Source: Rhodospirillales bacterium (lineage in GTDB: Bacteria > Pseudomonadota > Alphaproteobacteria > Acetobacterales > Acetobacteraceae). Taken from it: 64,000 nucleotides of DNA. Both the position numbers and the translations under genes were made by a program. Under the pieces are notes generated by a model, which searched no databases, had not been told where the DNA came from, and was given only the letters and a program-made list of their open reading frames with translations. Positions 34,048-42,574 of the stretch are shown here, one piece after another (the first letter of the stretch is position 1; each line of letters begins with the position of its first letter). The stretch is from positions 33,659-97,658 of the forward strand of contig JANXTF010000031.1 of assembly GCA_025352565.1 (NCBI GenBank). The letters run 5' to 3'.

Positions 34048-34905
34048 TCAGTCCGCCTTCGCTTCAGCTATCAGCAACTTGTCGAACGTGGCGTTGGCGT
34101 AGTTCTGCTTCTGGCTCTCGGTCTGCGACTTGAGAAGCTGCTCCCATGGCGCGCGTCTCGCCTTGGCCCCATCGAACAGCACCAGCAGAGCTTGTCTGAA
34201 GCCGTCATCCCAGATGGCCTGGTCGGTCTCGGCACCATACTTCGCCTTGACCGCCTTGGATGTGCCCTCCGGGTCGGCCTTCAGCCGGGCAATCGCGTCC
34301 GCGATCGCGGCGTGGATGCGAACCGCTTCGCCCGTGTGGGAATTGTACCAGCTGGTCTGCACGAACGCCGAGACCGCCGGCAGGCTCTCCAGGCCCGGCA
34401 CGTCCCGGCGCGGGATGCTGATGTAGCGGATGCCGGACTTGTCGCTCAGCACGCCACCGAGCGAGCCGATGCTCCACATCGCCGCATCGATCTGGTCGTT
34501 GCGGATGCTTTGCATCATGGTAAGCGGGTCGGACAGACGGATCGGCCGCAGATCCTTGGCGACGGACATGCCGAGATGCTGCAGCATGGCGTCCAGGGTG
34601 ACCTCGTGGAATCCGATCACCGAGACCCGGAGGCCCTTCAGCGATTGCAGCTTCTTGTCGCCGGAATCATCGATCTTCGCCCCCAGCCGGTCGGCGGTCT
34701 TCTGCGACAGGATGATCTCGGTGATCGGTCCGGTCGTCACGGCGACAGCCTTGAAATCAGCGCCATTCGCGACCGCGTCGGTCCCCGACGTCGTGCCGTG
34801 CACGCACACATCGACGGCAGCCGCGAACAGCGCCGCGAAGCAGTTGTTGCCGCCGGGCAGGGGCCGAAACTCGAGCTTGAACCCTTCCTTGGCGAAGATC
34901 GCCGG
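34048..34905 (-). pseudogene. NitT/TauT-type ABC substrate-binding protein, 5' end lost
   Basis: The frame reads back from GDDSGDKKLQSLKG-like and TMMQSIRNDQIDAAMWS motifs to FAKEGFKLEFRPLPGGNN at about 34905. That motif normally lies 50-60 residues into an NMT1/TauA-type protein. Before it the frame runs into the Rieske gene with no start codon or signal peptide. The gene is therefore beheaded by a deletion joining it to the Rieske gene. An internal GTG (34809) could start a fragment, but this would not be exported. It is adjacent to the matching ATPase and permease. Confidence 0.75.
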
Positions 34906-35648
34906 ATCGCGTCATCGTCGCCCTGGTTCGACAGCTTCCGCTCGACCGTGTAGCCGAGCCCGTTCGGGACCGCCCTGAATTCGGCGTGCCGACCCTGGGC
35001 CTGGAGCGCGAGCGCACTGGCGAGGCTCGCATTGTAGCCGGTCCTGGGGTCGCTCGAAAGCTTGCCTTCACGCTCCAGGGCGTACTGGAAGAATCTTCCA
35101 TGCCCGTAGGAGATATGGCCGGGGTCGGCCTGATTCTCGACAACCTGGAGCCAGTTCGTCGGGATACGATGCCCGATCATCTGCCGCAGAGCGCCGGGCC
35201 GCACGTAGATATCCCATCGTGGAAGCATCGGCGCCGGCGCCGGGCCGAGATAGGCCCAGATCAGGCCGCCCATCCGCTGAACCGGATAGGCCTTGATGAG
35301 CACCTTGTCCCGGAATGTCGAGCCCGCCGGTTCAAGGGGCATCTCCAGGCAGGCGCCCGTCTCGTCGAACAGCCAGCCATGGTAACAGCACCGCAGGCCG
35401 TTCACTTCGGGGATGCCGAGGCAGAGGCTGGTCTGCCGGTGCGGGCATCGTTCATCGAGAAGGCCCATGACGCCGCTGCGGTCCTGGAACAGCACCAGGC
35501 TTTCCCCGAGCACGCGCACGCCAACCACGGGATTTTCGTCAAGCTTCTCGGCCGCGCAGATGGGCAGCCAATAGCGCCGGAACATGTCCCCGGCGGGCGT
35601 GCCTGGGCCGACGCCGGTCAGTCGCTCGTTTTCCACGACACTTAACAC
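34898..35648 (-). pseudogene. Rieske [2Fe-2S] ring-hydroxylating oxygenase alpha subunit, 3' end lost
   Basis: GTG 35648 opens a typical phthalate 4,5-dioxygenase-like N-terminus (NERLTGVGPGTPAGDMFRRYW). The Rieske cluster ligands are in DERCPHRQTSL and LRCCYHGWLF. The mononuclear iron region NWLQVVENQADPGHISYGHG is present. Similarity ends at GDDDAIRR (about 34905), after about 250 of the usual 420-450 residues; from there the frame runs out of phase through the binding-protein gene. The second catalytic-domain half and its Asp ligand are gone, so the enzyme should be dead. Confidence 0.78.
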
Positions 35649-35749
35649 GCGCCTTCTCCCAGTCGGCGTGCGCGTATGCATCCCCGATTCGCCTGTTTAC
35701 CCGCCCGCGTAACCGAAATCCAGCAGGTACGACCCTCGGGACCTCCCCC

Positions 35750-35890
35750 GGCGCGCGCGGATGTGATCGCGTTCGGCGCAGTTGATCGCCAATCCCGATT
35801 TGCCCGAGCGGCTGCGTACCGGCAAGTATCTCAGCCGCTACGACCGATTGACCTTCCACGGCGGTGAAGCCCGCGGCGACACCGACGACT
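35750..35890 (+). pseudogene. Tail of an Old Yellow Enzyme family gene
   Basis: Fragments ADVIAFG (one frame) and LIANPDLPERLRTGKYLSRY then FHGGEARGDTD (next frame) match the C-terminus of NemA-type alkene reductases. Compare FGRPFIGNPDLVERL in the intact gene at 13245-14354. Only about 45 codons survive, with a frameshift near 35772. Such reductases are often paired with ohr, which follows immediately, so this is the decayed partner of the ohr gene. Confidence 0.7.
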
Positions 35891-35926
35891 CAGATCTGGA
35901 AATCAAACTGCTTGAAGGAAAAATCC

Positions 35927-36352
35927 ATGCCCGTAAACGCCATCTACAAGACCCACGCCACAGCGCGAGGCGGCCGTGACGGCACCGCACGCTCCGACGA
36001 CGGGTCGGTCGATGTGAAGCTGGTCGTGCCGAAGGAAATGGGCGGTCCGGGCGGCGAGGGAGCGAACCCGGAGAAGCTGTTCGCTGCCGGCTATTCGGCG
36101 TGTTTTCTCGGCGCGATGAAGGCGGTCTCAGGCAAGGAAGGCGTGAAGGTGCCTGCCGACGCGACCGTCACCGCAGAAATTGGTTTCGGCCCGCGCTCCG
36201 AGGGTGGCTATGGCATCACCGCCGACCTCACCATCACGCTGCCCGGCGTCGATCGCGCGGCTGGCGAGAAACTGATGCGGGCCGCACATGAGGTTTGCCC
36301 CTATTCCAATGCGACGCGCGGCAATGTCGACGTCGGCCTGAAGCTCGCCTGA
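35927..36352 (+). CDS. ohr: Organic hydroperoxide resistance protein (Ohr/OsmC family)
   Basis: 141 aa thiol peroxidase that reduces organic hydroperoxides with lipoamide. Seen: the Ohr-type N-terminus YKTHATARGGRDG, PEKLFAAGYSACFLGAM with the peroxidatic cysteine, and AAHEVCPYSNATRGN with the resolving cysteine; length fits Ohr. ATG 35927 follows GAAGGA. The family is usually controlled by the MarR-type repressor OhrR, not seen here. The upstream region holds the remnant of an ene-reductase. Confidence 0.95.
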   Translation: MPVNAIYKTHATARGGRDGTARSDDGSVDVKLVVPKEMGGPGGEGANPEKLFAAGYSACFLGAMKAVSGKEGVKVPADATVTAEIGFGPRSEGGYGITADLTITLPGVDRAAGEKLMRAAHEVCPYSNATRGNVDVGLKLA

Positions 36353-36364
36353 GGAAGGCGGCGA

Positions 36365-36457
36365 TATTCGCCTCGTCACTGCGAGGAGCCGCTTGGCGGC
36401 GTGGCAGTCCGCCGTGGGTCGCCACGTCGGAAAGCGGCTCCCCCGCGACGGCGAATA
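36365..36457. repeat. Nested palindromic element between ohr and a convergent regulator gene
   Basis: Three nested pairs of arms are seen: TATTCGCC/GGCGAATA (36365-36372 and 36450-36457), GGAGCCGCTT/AAGCGGCTCC (36385-36394 and 36432-36441, perfect), and CGTGGC/GCCACG (36400-36405 and 36421-36426). The left half CGTCACTGCGAGGAGCCGC resembles dispersed palindromic repeats found widely in alphaproteobacterial intergenic DNA. Probably a REP/MITE-like unit that also ends transcription of both convergent genes. Confidence 0.7.
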
Positions 36458-36471
36458 CCGCCCGGTCGGTG

Positions 36472-38679
36472 CTATTCCGACATCCCCGCCAGACGCAGCC
36501 CGGTCGCGTAATGCTCCCGGTCAGCCAAACGCTCGAACGGGCTGCCGTCGACGAAGCCCCTGATGGTGAAGCCGGGTTCGATCGCCAGCAGCCGCTTGCA
36601 CACGATCTCGGCCTCCGCCGTCGCACCGAGATGGCCGAGCGCCGCCAGATAGGGTTTGCAGGCCGCCGAGAAGGCCGGATTCATCTCGCTCACCGCGCGG
36701 CCGGCAACCACGGCGCCCTCATGGTCGCGGCGCAGCAGGGCCACGATGATGAAGCCGGTGTCCAAAAAGAACGCGTGCGGGTCGAGCGGGGACAACTTCT
36801 TGTAGCGCTTCAGGCGGCGCTCGGCCTCGTCGAGATCGCCGAGATAGGCGCAGGCGACGCCGGACAGGCTCCAGGCCATCGCGAGGTTCGGGTTCACCGC
36901 CAACGCCCGCTCATGCAGCGACATCGCCTCGCGCAGGCGATGGTGCAGGAAGGCGCGCACATGCGCTGCGATGGTCAGCGCCTTGGCGTCCTGGGTGTCG
37001 AGCATGATGGCACGCTCGGCGACGCGGCCGGCCTCGGCCATCACCGAAATCGGGTCGCGGGTCCAGCATTGTCCCACCAGGAAGATCTGCCACAGCGCGT
37101 ACCAGGCATGGGCGGAAGCGTCGTCCGGCTCCCGCGCGATGGCCTGGCGCAGCAATTCGCCCGCTTGCATGAACAGCGGGCGTTCCATCCGCCCCAGCAA
37201 CGGCAGCGCGCGCAGCACGAGGTCGTAGGCGCTGGCGTCCTGCGGCGGGCGGGCGGCGATGCGATGGCTTTCGATCAGCAGGATTTCGGAGTCGATCTGC
37301 GCCACCACCTCGGCGGCGATCTCGTCCTGCAACGTCAGCAGATCGCGCGGCTCGCGGTCGAAGCGGCGCGACCACACCACCTGGTTGCCGGCCCGCAGAT
37401 CGAGCAGGCGGAACGAGACGCGCAGGCGGTCGGGCACCCGATGAACGGTGCCGTCGAGCAGGAAGTCGATGCCGAACGCGCGGCGGATGACGGTCTCGTC
37501 GCGGGTCTGGGTCGCGTAGCGGGCGAGCGAACTGGACGAGACCAGGAACATTCCGCGGAAGCGGGCGAGGGCGGAAGTGATTTCATCGGCCAACCCGGTG
37601 GAAAGATGCGCCTCCGCCTCGGTTGTGCCGACAAGGTGCAGCGGCATCACGCCGACGCGCGCGCCGCCCCGGGTCGCCGGGGCCTTGGCCTCGACGGCCT
37701 TGTCGCCCCGTAAATCGCCCCGCTGATCGTTTCTGGGATCGTTTCTGGGGTCGTTTCTGGGATCGCTTCTGGGTTCGTTTCGTGCGTCGCCCCGGCTTTC
37801 GGAGCGCGGGTCGATGCGCGCCTCGGGCGGCCGCGGCGTGGGCCGGCCCTCGGCTTGGCGAAAGCTCGGTGCCGCCTGGCCCGACGAGGCGGCCGCCGCA
37901 TTCGGCCGGGCCGGCCCAACCGCGCGAACCTCGGACAGCAGCCGCTGGGTTTCCTCGGACGGCTGTGCGTCGAGTTGGTCGGCGAGCACGGTGCGGCAAC
38001 GTTCATAGGCCTGGATTGCCATGCCGCGCTCGCCCCGCGCGGCATAGGCGCGCATCAGCGACCGCCAAGCCCCCTCGTGCGAGCGGTCGATCGAGAGCAA
38101 TTGCTGGGCGGCGGTGATGACCATCTCAGGTTCGCTCTGGTCGCGCAGCAACCCCTCGGCCAGCGTCCGCGCGCGATCGCTGAGACGCTCGCGTTCGGCC
38201 GCCAGCCAATTGTCGAAGGCGGGGTCCACGCCATCGAGATCCTCAAGCAGTTCACCGTCCAGCAATGCCAGCGCGGCGGGCTTCTGCGCCGAGGCGCGCA
38301 GCACCTCCTCGACGTCGATCCAGACGGTTCCCGGACGGAGCACGAGATGGTCGCGGTTAATCGCGAGGATGTGATTGCCGATCGGGGCCAGCGCGTCCAG
38401 CAGGCGGTGGATTTCCTGGCGCAGCGAGGCACGCGCCTGCTCCTCCGGGCGGCGGCTCCATAGCATCTCGGCGACCTTCCCACGCAGCACGGGACGCGGC
38501 GCGGAGAGTGCCAGGATCGCCAGCAGCGCCCGGGTCTTGCGTCCGGTCGGCAGGATGCTCTCGCTCGTGAGCGTCCATGCCTCCATCTGTCCAATCAGCC
38601 TGAGCCGCACCATGACGGGGTTCGCGACAATGGGGGTAGCCATCTGCGAGATGTCTCTCGGCGGCGCGGCGACGATCAT
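36472..38679 (-). CDS. SARP/BTAD-type transcriptional regulator with TPR domain
   Basis: 735 aa. The N-terminal winged-helix DNA-binding domain (residues about 20-115: TGRKTRALLAILAL, LRGKVAEMLWSRRPEEQARA) is followed by a bacterial transcriptional activator domain (about 120-250, TPR-like, RGERGMAIQAYERCR). A low-complexity linker contains several SDPRND-type repeats (about 290-325). Next comes a TolB/adenylate-cyclase-associated domain (GLADEITSALARFRGMF) and TPR repeats to the end. ATG 38679 follows AAAGGGA; ATG 38643 is also possible. It sits downstream of glutamate-cysteine ligase on the same strand. Target genes unknown. Confidence 0.8.
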   Translation of the reverse strand: MIVAAPPRDISQMATPIVANPVMVRLRLIGQMEAWTLTSESILPTGRKTRALLAILALSAPRPVLRGKVAEMLWSRRPEEQARASLRQEIHRLLDALAPIGNHILAINRDHLVLRPGTVWIDVEEVLRASAQKPAALALLDGELLEDLDGVDPAFDNWLAAERERLSDRARTLAEGLLRDQSEPEMVITAAQQLLSIDRSHEGAWRSLMRAYAARGERGMAIQAYERCRTVLADQLDAQPSEETQRLLSEVRAVGPARPNAAAASSGQAAPSFRQAEGRPTPRPPEARIDPRSESRGDARNEPRSDPRNDPRNDPRNDQRGDLRGDKAVEAKAPATRGGARVGVMPLHLVGTTEAEAHLSTGLADEITSALARFRGMFLVSSSSLARYATQTRDETVIRRAFGIDFLLDGTVHRVPDRLRVSFRLLDLRAGNQVVWSRRFDREPRDLLTLQDEIAAEVVAQIDSEILLIESHRIAARPPQDASAYDLVLRALPLLGRMERPLFMQAGELLRQAIAREPDDASAHAWYALWQIFLVGQCWTRDPISVMAEAGRVAERAIMLDTQDAKALTIAAHVRAFLHHRLREAMSLHERALAVNPNLAMAWSLSGVACAYLGDLDEAERRLKRYKKLSPLDPHAFFLDTGFIIVALLRRDHEGAVVAGRAVSEMNPAFSAACKPYLAALGHLGATAEAEIVCKRLLAIEPGFTIRGFVDGSPFERLADREHYATGLRLAGMSE

Positions 38680-38801
38680 CGACGGTCCCTTTCCCCCGTG
38701 CGAGGGGATGGTTGGTGAACGTGTGGTTTTTGACCGGCTCGCCTCAGCACCTCGATGGACGGCGAAGGTCCGAGAGATGTCGCAGACGCGTCAGCTTGCC
38801 A

Positions 38802-40175
38802 TCAGCATACCGCATACCTGAATATGCGCGTGATATCACCGTTCCATTCGCCGTTATAACGTGCCAGCCAATTCTCGGCTTGCGAACGTTCTCCGCGCGC
38901 GATCGCTTCCAAGGGGGCGAGATGTATCGTTTCGTCCTCCCCGGCGGCGTTCTTCCGGGCGCGGGCGGCCAGGCCGTCGCGTGCGATGCTGACCACGTCA
39001 CGCGCAAGATCGCGCAGGGTGCCGCCGGCCCAGGGCGCCGAGAGCCCGAGCCGGGGCACGATCGGGCGCAGCGCCAGAAAGTCCTGACGGTCGAACCGGG
39101 CGAGCAGCGCCTCGGCCGCCGTGAGCGCCGCGTCATCGTAGAGCAAGCCGACCCAGAGCGCCGACTGCGCCAGCATCATCTCGGGCGTGCCGGCATCGGC
39201 CCCGCGCATCTCCAGGAACCGCTTGAGCCGAACATCGGTGAACGCCGTCGTCATGTGGTCGCCGAAATCGCCGACGGTCGCCTCGCCCGCCGCGGCGTTG
39301 CCGAGATGCCCCGACATGAAGCGGCGGAAGGATTGCCCGGCGAGATCGACATACGCCCCGTGCCGGTGGACAAAATACATCGGCATATCGAGCAGCCACT
39401 GGACATAGCGCTCGAACCCGAACCCGTCCTCGAAGAACACTTCGGGGATGCCAGAGCGCTGGTTGTCCACGTCGGTCCACACCTCCGCGCGCACCGATTG
39501 CAGCCCGTTCGGCCGGCCCTCGGTGAACGGCGAGTTGGCGAACAGCGCGGTCGACAGGGGCTGCAGCAGCAGCGCGACCCGCAGTTTGCGGACCATCGCG
39601 GCCTCGGATTCGTAGTCGAGATTGACCTGCACCGTGCAGGTGCGCGTCATCATGTCGAGCCCGCGTGTGCCCACCAGCGGCATGTAGCGGCGCATGATGG
39701 CGTAACGGCCTTTGGGCATCCACGGCATCTGCTCGCGCGTCATGGTCGGATGGAAGCCCAGCGGGATGAAGCCCAGGCCCAGCGGCCCGGCGGCCGCGCG
39801 GACATGGGCGAAATGCGCGGCGAACTCCGCCTGCGTCTCGTGCAGCGTCTCCAGCGGGCCGCCCGACAGCTCCAGCTGCCCGGCCGGCTCCAGCGAGACC
39901 GAGCCGCCATCATGCGCACCGGCGCCCTTGAGGCCGATCGGGTTCGCGCGGTCGAGGATCGGCTGCCAGTCGGGACCGGACATGGCCTCCAGCAACGCGC
40001 GGATGCCGCCCGGCTCGTAGGGCGGGGGTGCCAGATCCGCCTGGCGAAAGCCGAATTTCTCGTGCTCCGTGCCGATCCGCCACGCGTGTTTGGGCTTGCA
40101 CCCGGCGGCGATGTGGTCGGCAAGCTGGCGGACCGACGTGATGGGCGTCGCGTCGGCGTCTCCAGGGTTGGACAT
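38802..40175 (-). CDS. gshA: Glutamate-cysteine ligase, plant/alphaproteobacterial type
   Basis: 457 aa ATP-dependent enzyme making gamma-glutamylcysteine, the first step of glutathione synthesis. Seen: IGTEHEKFGF at the N-terminus, GGSVSLEPAGQLELSGGP with metal-binding acidic residues, TCTVQVNLDYESEADMVRK-like TCTVQVNLDYESEAAMVRK, NSPFTEGRPNG, and RGADAG near the substrate site. The type is shared by plants and alphaproteobacteria. ATG 40175 is preferred over an upstream in-frame start because MSNPGD fits the family. Divergent from ubiA. Confidence 0.94.
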   Translation of the reverse strand: MSNPGDADATPITSVRQLADHIAAGCKPKHAWRIGTEHEKFGFRQADLAPPPYEPGGIRALLEAMSGPDWQPILDRANPIGLKGAGAHDGGSVSLEPAGQLELSGGPLETLHETQAEFAAHFAHVRAAAGPLGLGFIPLGFHPTMTREQMPWMPKGRYAIMRRYMPLVGTRGLDMMTRTCTVQVNLDYESEAAMVRKLRVALLLQPLSTALFANSPFTEGRPNGLQSVRAEVWTDVDNQRSGIPEVFFEDGFGFERYVQWLLDMPMYFVHRHGAYVDLAGQSFRRFMSGHLGNAAAGEATVGDFGDHMTTAFTDVRLKRFLEMRGADAGTPEMMLAQSALWVGLLYDDAALTAAEALLARFDRQDFLALRPIVPRLGLSAPWAGGTLRDLARDVVSIARDGLAARARKNAAGEDETIHLAPLEAIARGERSQAENWLARYNGEWNGDITRIFRYAVC

Positions 40176-40291
40176 CGGTGTTCCGGTCAGTGGCCGTTTC
40201 AACAAAGGCAAGCGCGGGGAACAGTCAAGCTCCCGGCCACCCCCGGGGTGACGGGATTGACCAGGCCGGGCGGCCGCGCGCAGGTGGCGCC

Positions 40292-41191
40292 ATGGGTGAA
40301 TACACCGACATCGTCACCGAAGGCTGGGTCGCGCGGCTGCCGCGCGCATGGCTGCCCTACGTGCTGCTCGCACGGCTCGATCGGCCGATCGGCGCGTGGC
40401 TGCTGTTCCTGCCCGGTCTGTGGTCGATCCTGCTGGCCCGCTCCGCGCCGGGAGAGACGGCCTGGCTGGTCGCGCTGTTCCTGGCCGGCGCCTTCGTCAT
40501 GCGGGGCGCCGGCTGCGTGGTGAACGACATGTGGGACCGCGACATGGACCGCCGTGTCACCCGCACCGCCGGCCGTCCGCTGGCGTCCGGCATGGTGGGG
40601 ATGCGGCGGGCCGCCTGTTTCCTGGCCGTGCTGCTGGCCATCGGGCTGACGATCCTGCTGCGGCTCGGCCCCTTGGCGCAAAGCCTGGGCCTCGGATCGC
40701 TGCTGCTGGTGGCGAGCTATCCGCTGGCCAAACGCATCACCTGGTGGCCGCAACTGATGCTGGGCTTCACCTTCGGCTGGGGCGCGCCGATGGGATACGC
40801 CGCCGCCGCCGGGCATTTGGACACGACCGCGGCCACGCTGTACGCGGCGGCGATCCTGTGGATTCTGGGTTACGACACGATCTACGCGCACCAGGACCGC
40901 GAGGACGACGCGATCGTGGGTGTGCGCTCCACGGCGCGGCTGTTCGGCAGCCGGACCCGGCCGTTCCTGGCGGCGTGCTACGGCGGCACGGTGGCGCTGC
41001 TGCTGGCGGCGGGGTGGCTGGCCGGCCTTTCGGCCTGGTTCGGCGTGGCGATGGCGGTGCCGGCGGCGCTGCTGGCGTGGCAGATCTTGCGGCTCGAAAT
41101 CGGCGATCCGGCGGCGTGCCTGAAACTGTTCAGGCTGAACCGCGAAGTCGGGCTCGCGGTCGGCGTGGCGATCATGCTCGGTCGGATGTGA
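40292..41191 (+). CDS. ubiA: 4-hydroxybenzoate polyprenyltransferase
   Basis: 299 aa integral membrane prenyltransferase attaching the polyprenyl chain in ubiquinone synthesis. Seen: LLARLDRPIGAWLLFLPGLW, the first Asp-rich motif NDMWDRDMDRRV, SYPLAKRITWWPQ, the second Asp-rich motif YAHQDREDD, and eight to nine hydrophobic helices. The start at ATG 40292 lacks a strong Shine-Dalgarno. The stop overlaps the next ATG by one base. Confidence 0.95.
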   Translation: MGEYTDIVTEGWVARLPRAWLPYVLLARLDRPIGAWLLFLPGLWSILLARSAPGETAWLVALFLAGAFVMRGAGCVVNDMWDRDMDRRVTRTAGRPLASGMVGMRRAACFLAVLLAIGLTILLRLGPLAQSLGLGSLLLVASYPLAKRITWWPQLMLGFTFGWGAPMGYAAAAGHLDTTAATLYAAAILWILGYDTIYAHQDREDDAIVGVRSTARLFGSRTRPFLAACYGGTVALLLAAGWLAGLSAWFGVAMAVPAALLAWQILRLEIGDPAACLKLFRLNREVGLAVGVAIMLGRM

Positions 41192-41904
41192 TGCGGGCGT
41201 TCGACGCCGAGGCGTTCGTGGCCGCGAACACCGTTCGTGCAACGGCGGCGCTGGTGCCGGAGATCCTGTTGCATCTGGCCACCGAGATCACGCCGATCTG
41301 GCAGGCGAGCGAGACGCTGCTGCGCAAGACTGGGATGGAGCCGCCATTCTGGGCCTTCGCATGGCCCGGCAGCCAGGCGCTCGCGCGCCATGTGCTGAAC
41401 GATCCCGCGTGCGTGCGCGGCGCACGCGTGCTCGATTTTGCCGCCGGCGGCGGCCTCGCCGCCATCGCCTGCATCATGGCCGGCGCCGCCTCGGTGGAGG
41501 CCGCCGAGATCGACCCGCTCGCCGCCGCCGCCATCCGGCTGAACGCCCGCGGCAATGGCGTCCGCCTCGACGCGATCGCGTCCGACATCGTGGGCGAGGC
41601 CTGCCGATGGGACGTCATCCTGTGCGGCGACGTCTGCTACGAGGCGCCGATGACCGGGCACATCCTGCCGTGGCTGCGCCGCATGGCGGACACGGCCAGG
41701 GTGCTGATCGCCGATCCGGGCCGCGCCTACATGCCGCATGAGGGGCTTTGCGAGGTCGCGCGCTTCGTGGTGCCGACGACGATGGAGCTGGAGGACCGGA
41801 CCGAGCGTGTGGTGACGCTTTGGCAGCTCGACCGGATCAAGTCAGCAACTCCTCCGCTATCGCGCCGATATCGCTTGCCGCCCCGCAGCCAGGATGCCGC
41901 GTGA
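41191..41904 (+). CDS. Class I SAM-dependent methyltransferase (METTL20/ETFB lysine methyltransferase-like)
   Basis: Up to 237 aa. N-terminal ITPIWQASETLLRKTGMEPPFWAFAWPGSQAL is a METTL20/Nnmt-like opening (shown in part: GMEPPFWAFAWPGSQAL). SAM motif I is VLDFAAGGGLAAIA, then AAEIDPLAAAAIRLNA, and the D(V)CYEAP motif is in GDVCYEAPM. Bacterial members methylate lysines of electron-transfer flavoprotein beta (family knowledge). It follows ubiA with a one-base overlap. The last ~23 codons run over the 3' end of convergent flhG, after the usual VTLWQL end, so a stop mutation may have lengthened it. Confidence 0.8.
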   Translation: MRAFDAEAFVAANTVRATAALVPEILLHLATEITPIWQASETLLRKTGMEPPFWAFAWPGSQALARHVLNDPACVRGARVLDFAAGGGLAAIACIMAGAASVEAAEIDPLAAAAIRLNARGNGVRLDAIASDIVGEACRWDVILCGDVCYEAPMTGHILPWLRRMADTARVLIADPGRAYMPHEGLCEVARFVVPTTMELEDRTERVVTLWQLDRIKSATPPLSRRYRLPPRSQDAA

Positions 41905-42574
41905 GCAGCAAAACCTGATGGCGGATCGCGTCGCGCACGCGCTCGTCGCGCCGGATCACGCCTGAAGCACGCGGCGTGGTGCCGAGAAAGGCCTGGCAGG
42001 CGCGGGCGAGAGTCTGGTGCACCCGCTTGCCGCTGGCGGCGGTGGCGGCCTGGTTGACCACGATGCGCAGATCGAGGGCATGCTCCGCTCCCTTGGCATG
42101 AAGCTTCATCAGCGCGTATGCGTCGGTCAGGCTCGTCGGATCCTCGGTCGCCAGCACCAGCAGCGCGTCGGCGAAGGCGGCCATCCGGCGCACCGAGCGG
42201 TCCAGCCCGGCGCTGAGGTCGAGGATGACCGCGTCGTAGCCGGAAGCCGCCTCCCGCAGCGCGTGCAGCAGGCGGGCGAGTGCCACGGGCTCCAGATCCG
42301 CGAGATTGCCGCTGCCGGAGCGGCCGGCGAGCAGCGCGAAGCCGGCGGGATGCTCGATCACCGCATCGCGTAGCGCCATCCGGTCCGCCAGCACCGCGTC
42401 GATCGTGCCGCGCGGCAGCAGGCCGAGCTGGATGTCGATGTTGGCGAGGCCGAAATCGCCGTCGAACAGCAGCACGCGGCGGCCGCGCAGCGCCAGCGCA
42501 TGGGCCAATGTGATCGAGAACCACGTCTTGCCCACACCTCCCTTGCCGGAACCCACCGCGAAAATCCGGCTCAT
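41837..42574 (-). CDS. flhG: MinD-like ATPase controlling flagellar number (FlhG/FleN)
   Basis: 245 aa. Deviant Walker A FAVGSGKGGVGKTWFS, FDGDFGLANIDIQLGL, the switch region VILDLSAGLDRSV, and EDPTSLTDAYALMK are typical for FlhG. It partners with the SRP-type GTPase FlhF to set place and number of flagella. The ATG overlaps the flhF stop by four bases. Its 3' end overlaps the convergent methyltransferase gene by about 68 bp. The C-terminal amphipathic helix of MinD proteins is not obvious. Confidence 0.9.
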   Translation of the reverse strand: MSRIFAVGSGKGGVGKTWFSITLAHALALRGRRVLLFDGDFGLANIDIQLGLLPRGTIDAVLADRMALRDAVIEHPAGFALLAGRSGSGNLADLEPVALARLLHALREAASGYDAVILDLSAGLDRSVRRMAAFADALLVLATEDPTSLTDAYALMKLHAKGAEHALDLRIVVNQAATAASGKRVHQTLARACQAFLGTTPRASGVIRRDERVRDAIRHQVLLLTRHPGCGAASDIGAIAEELLT

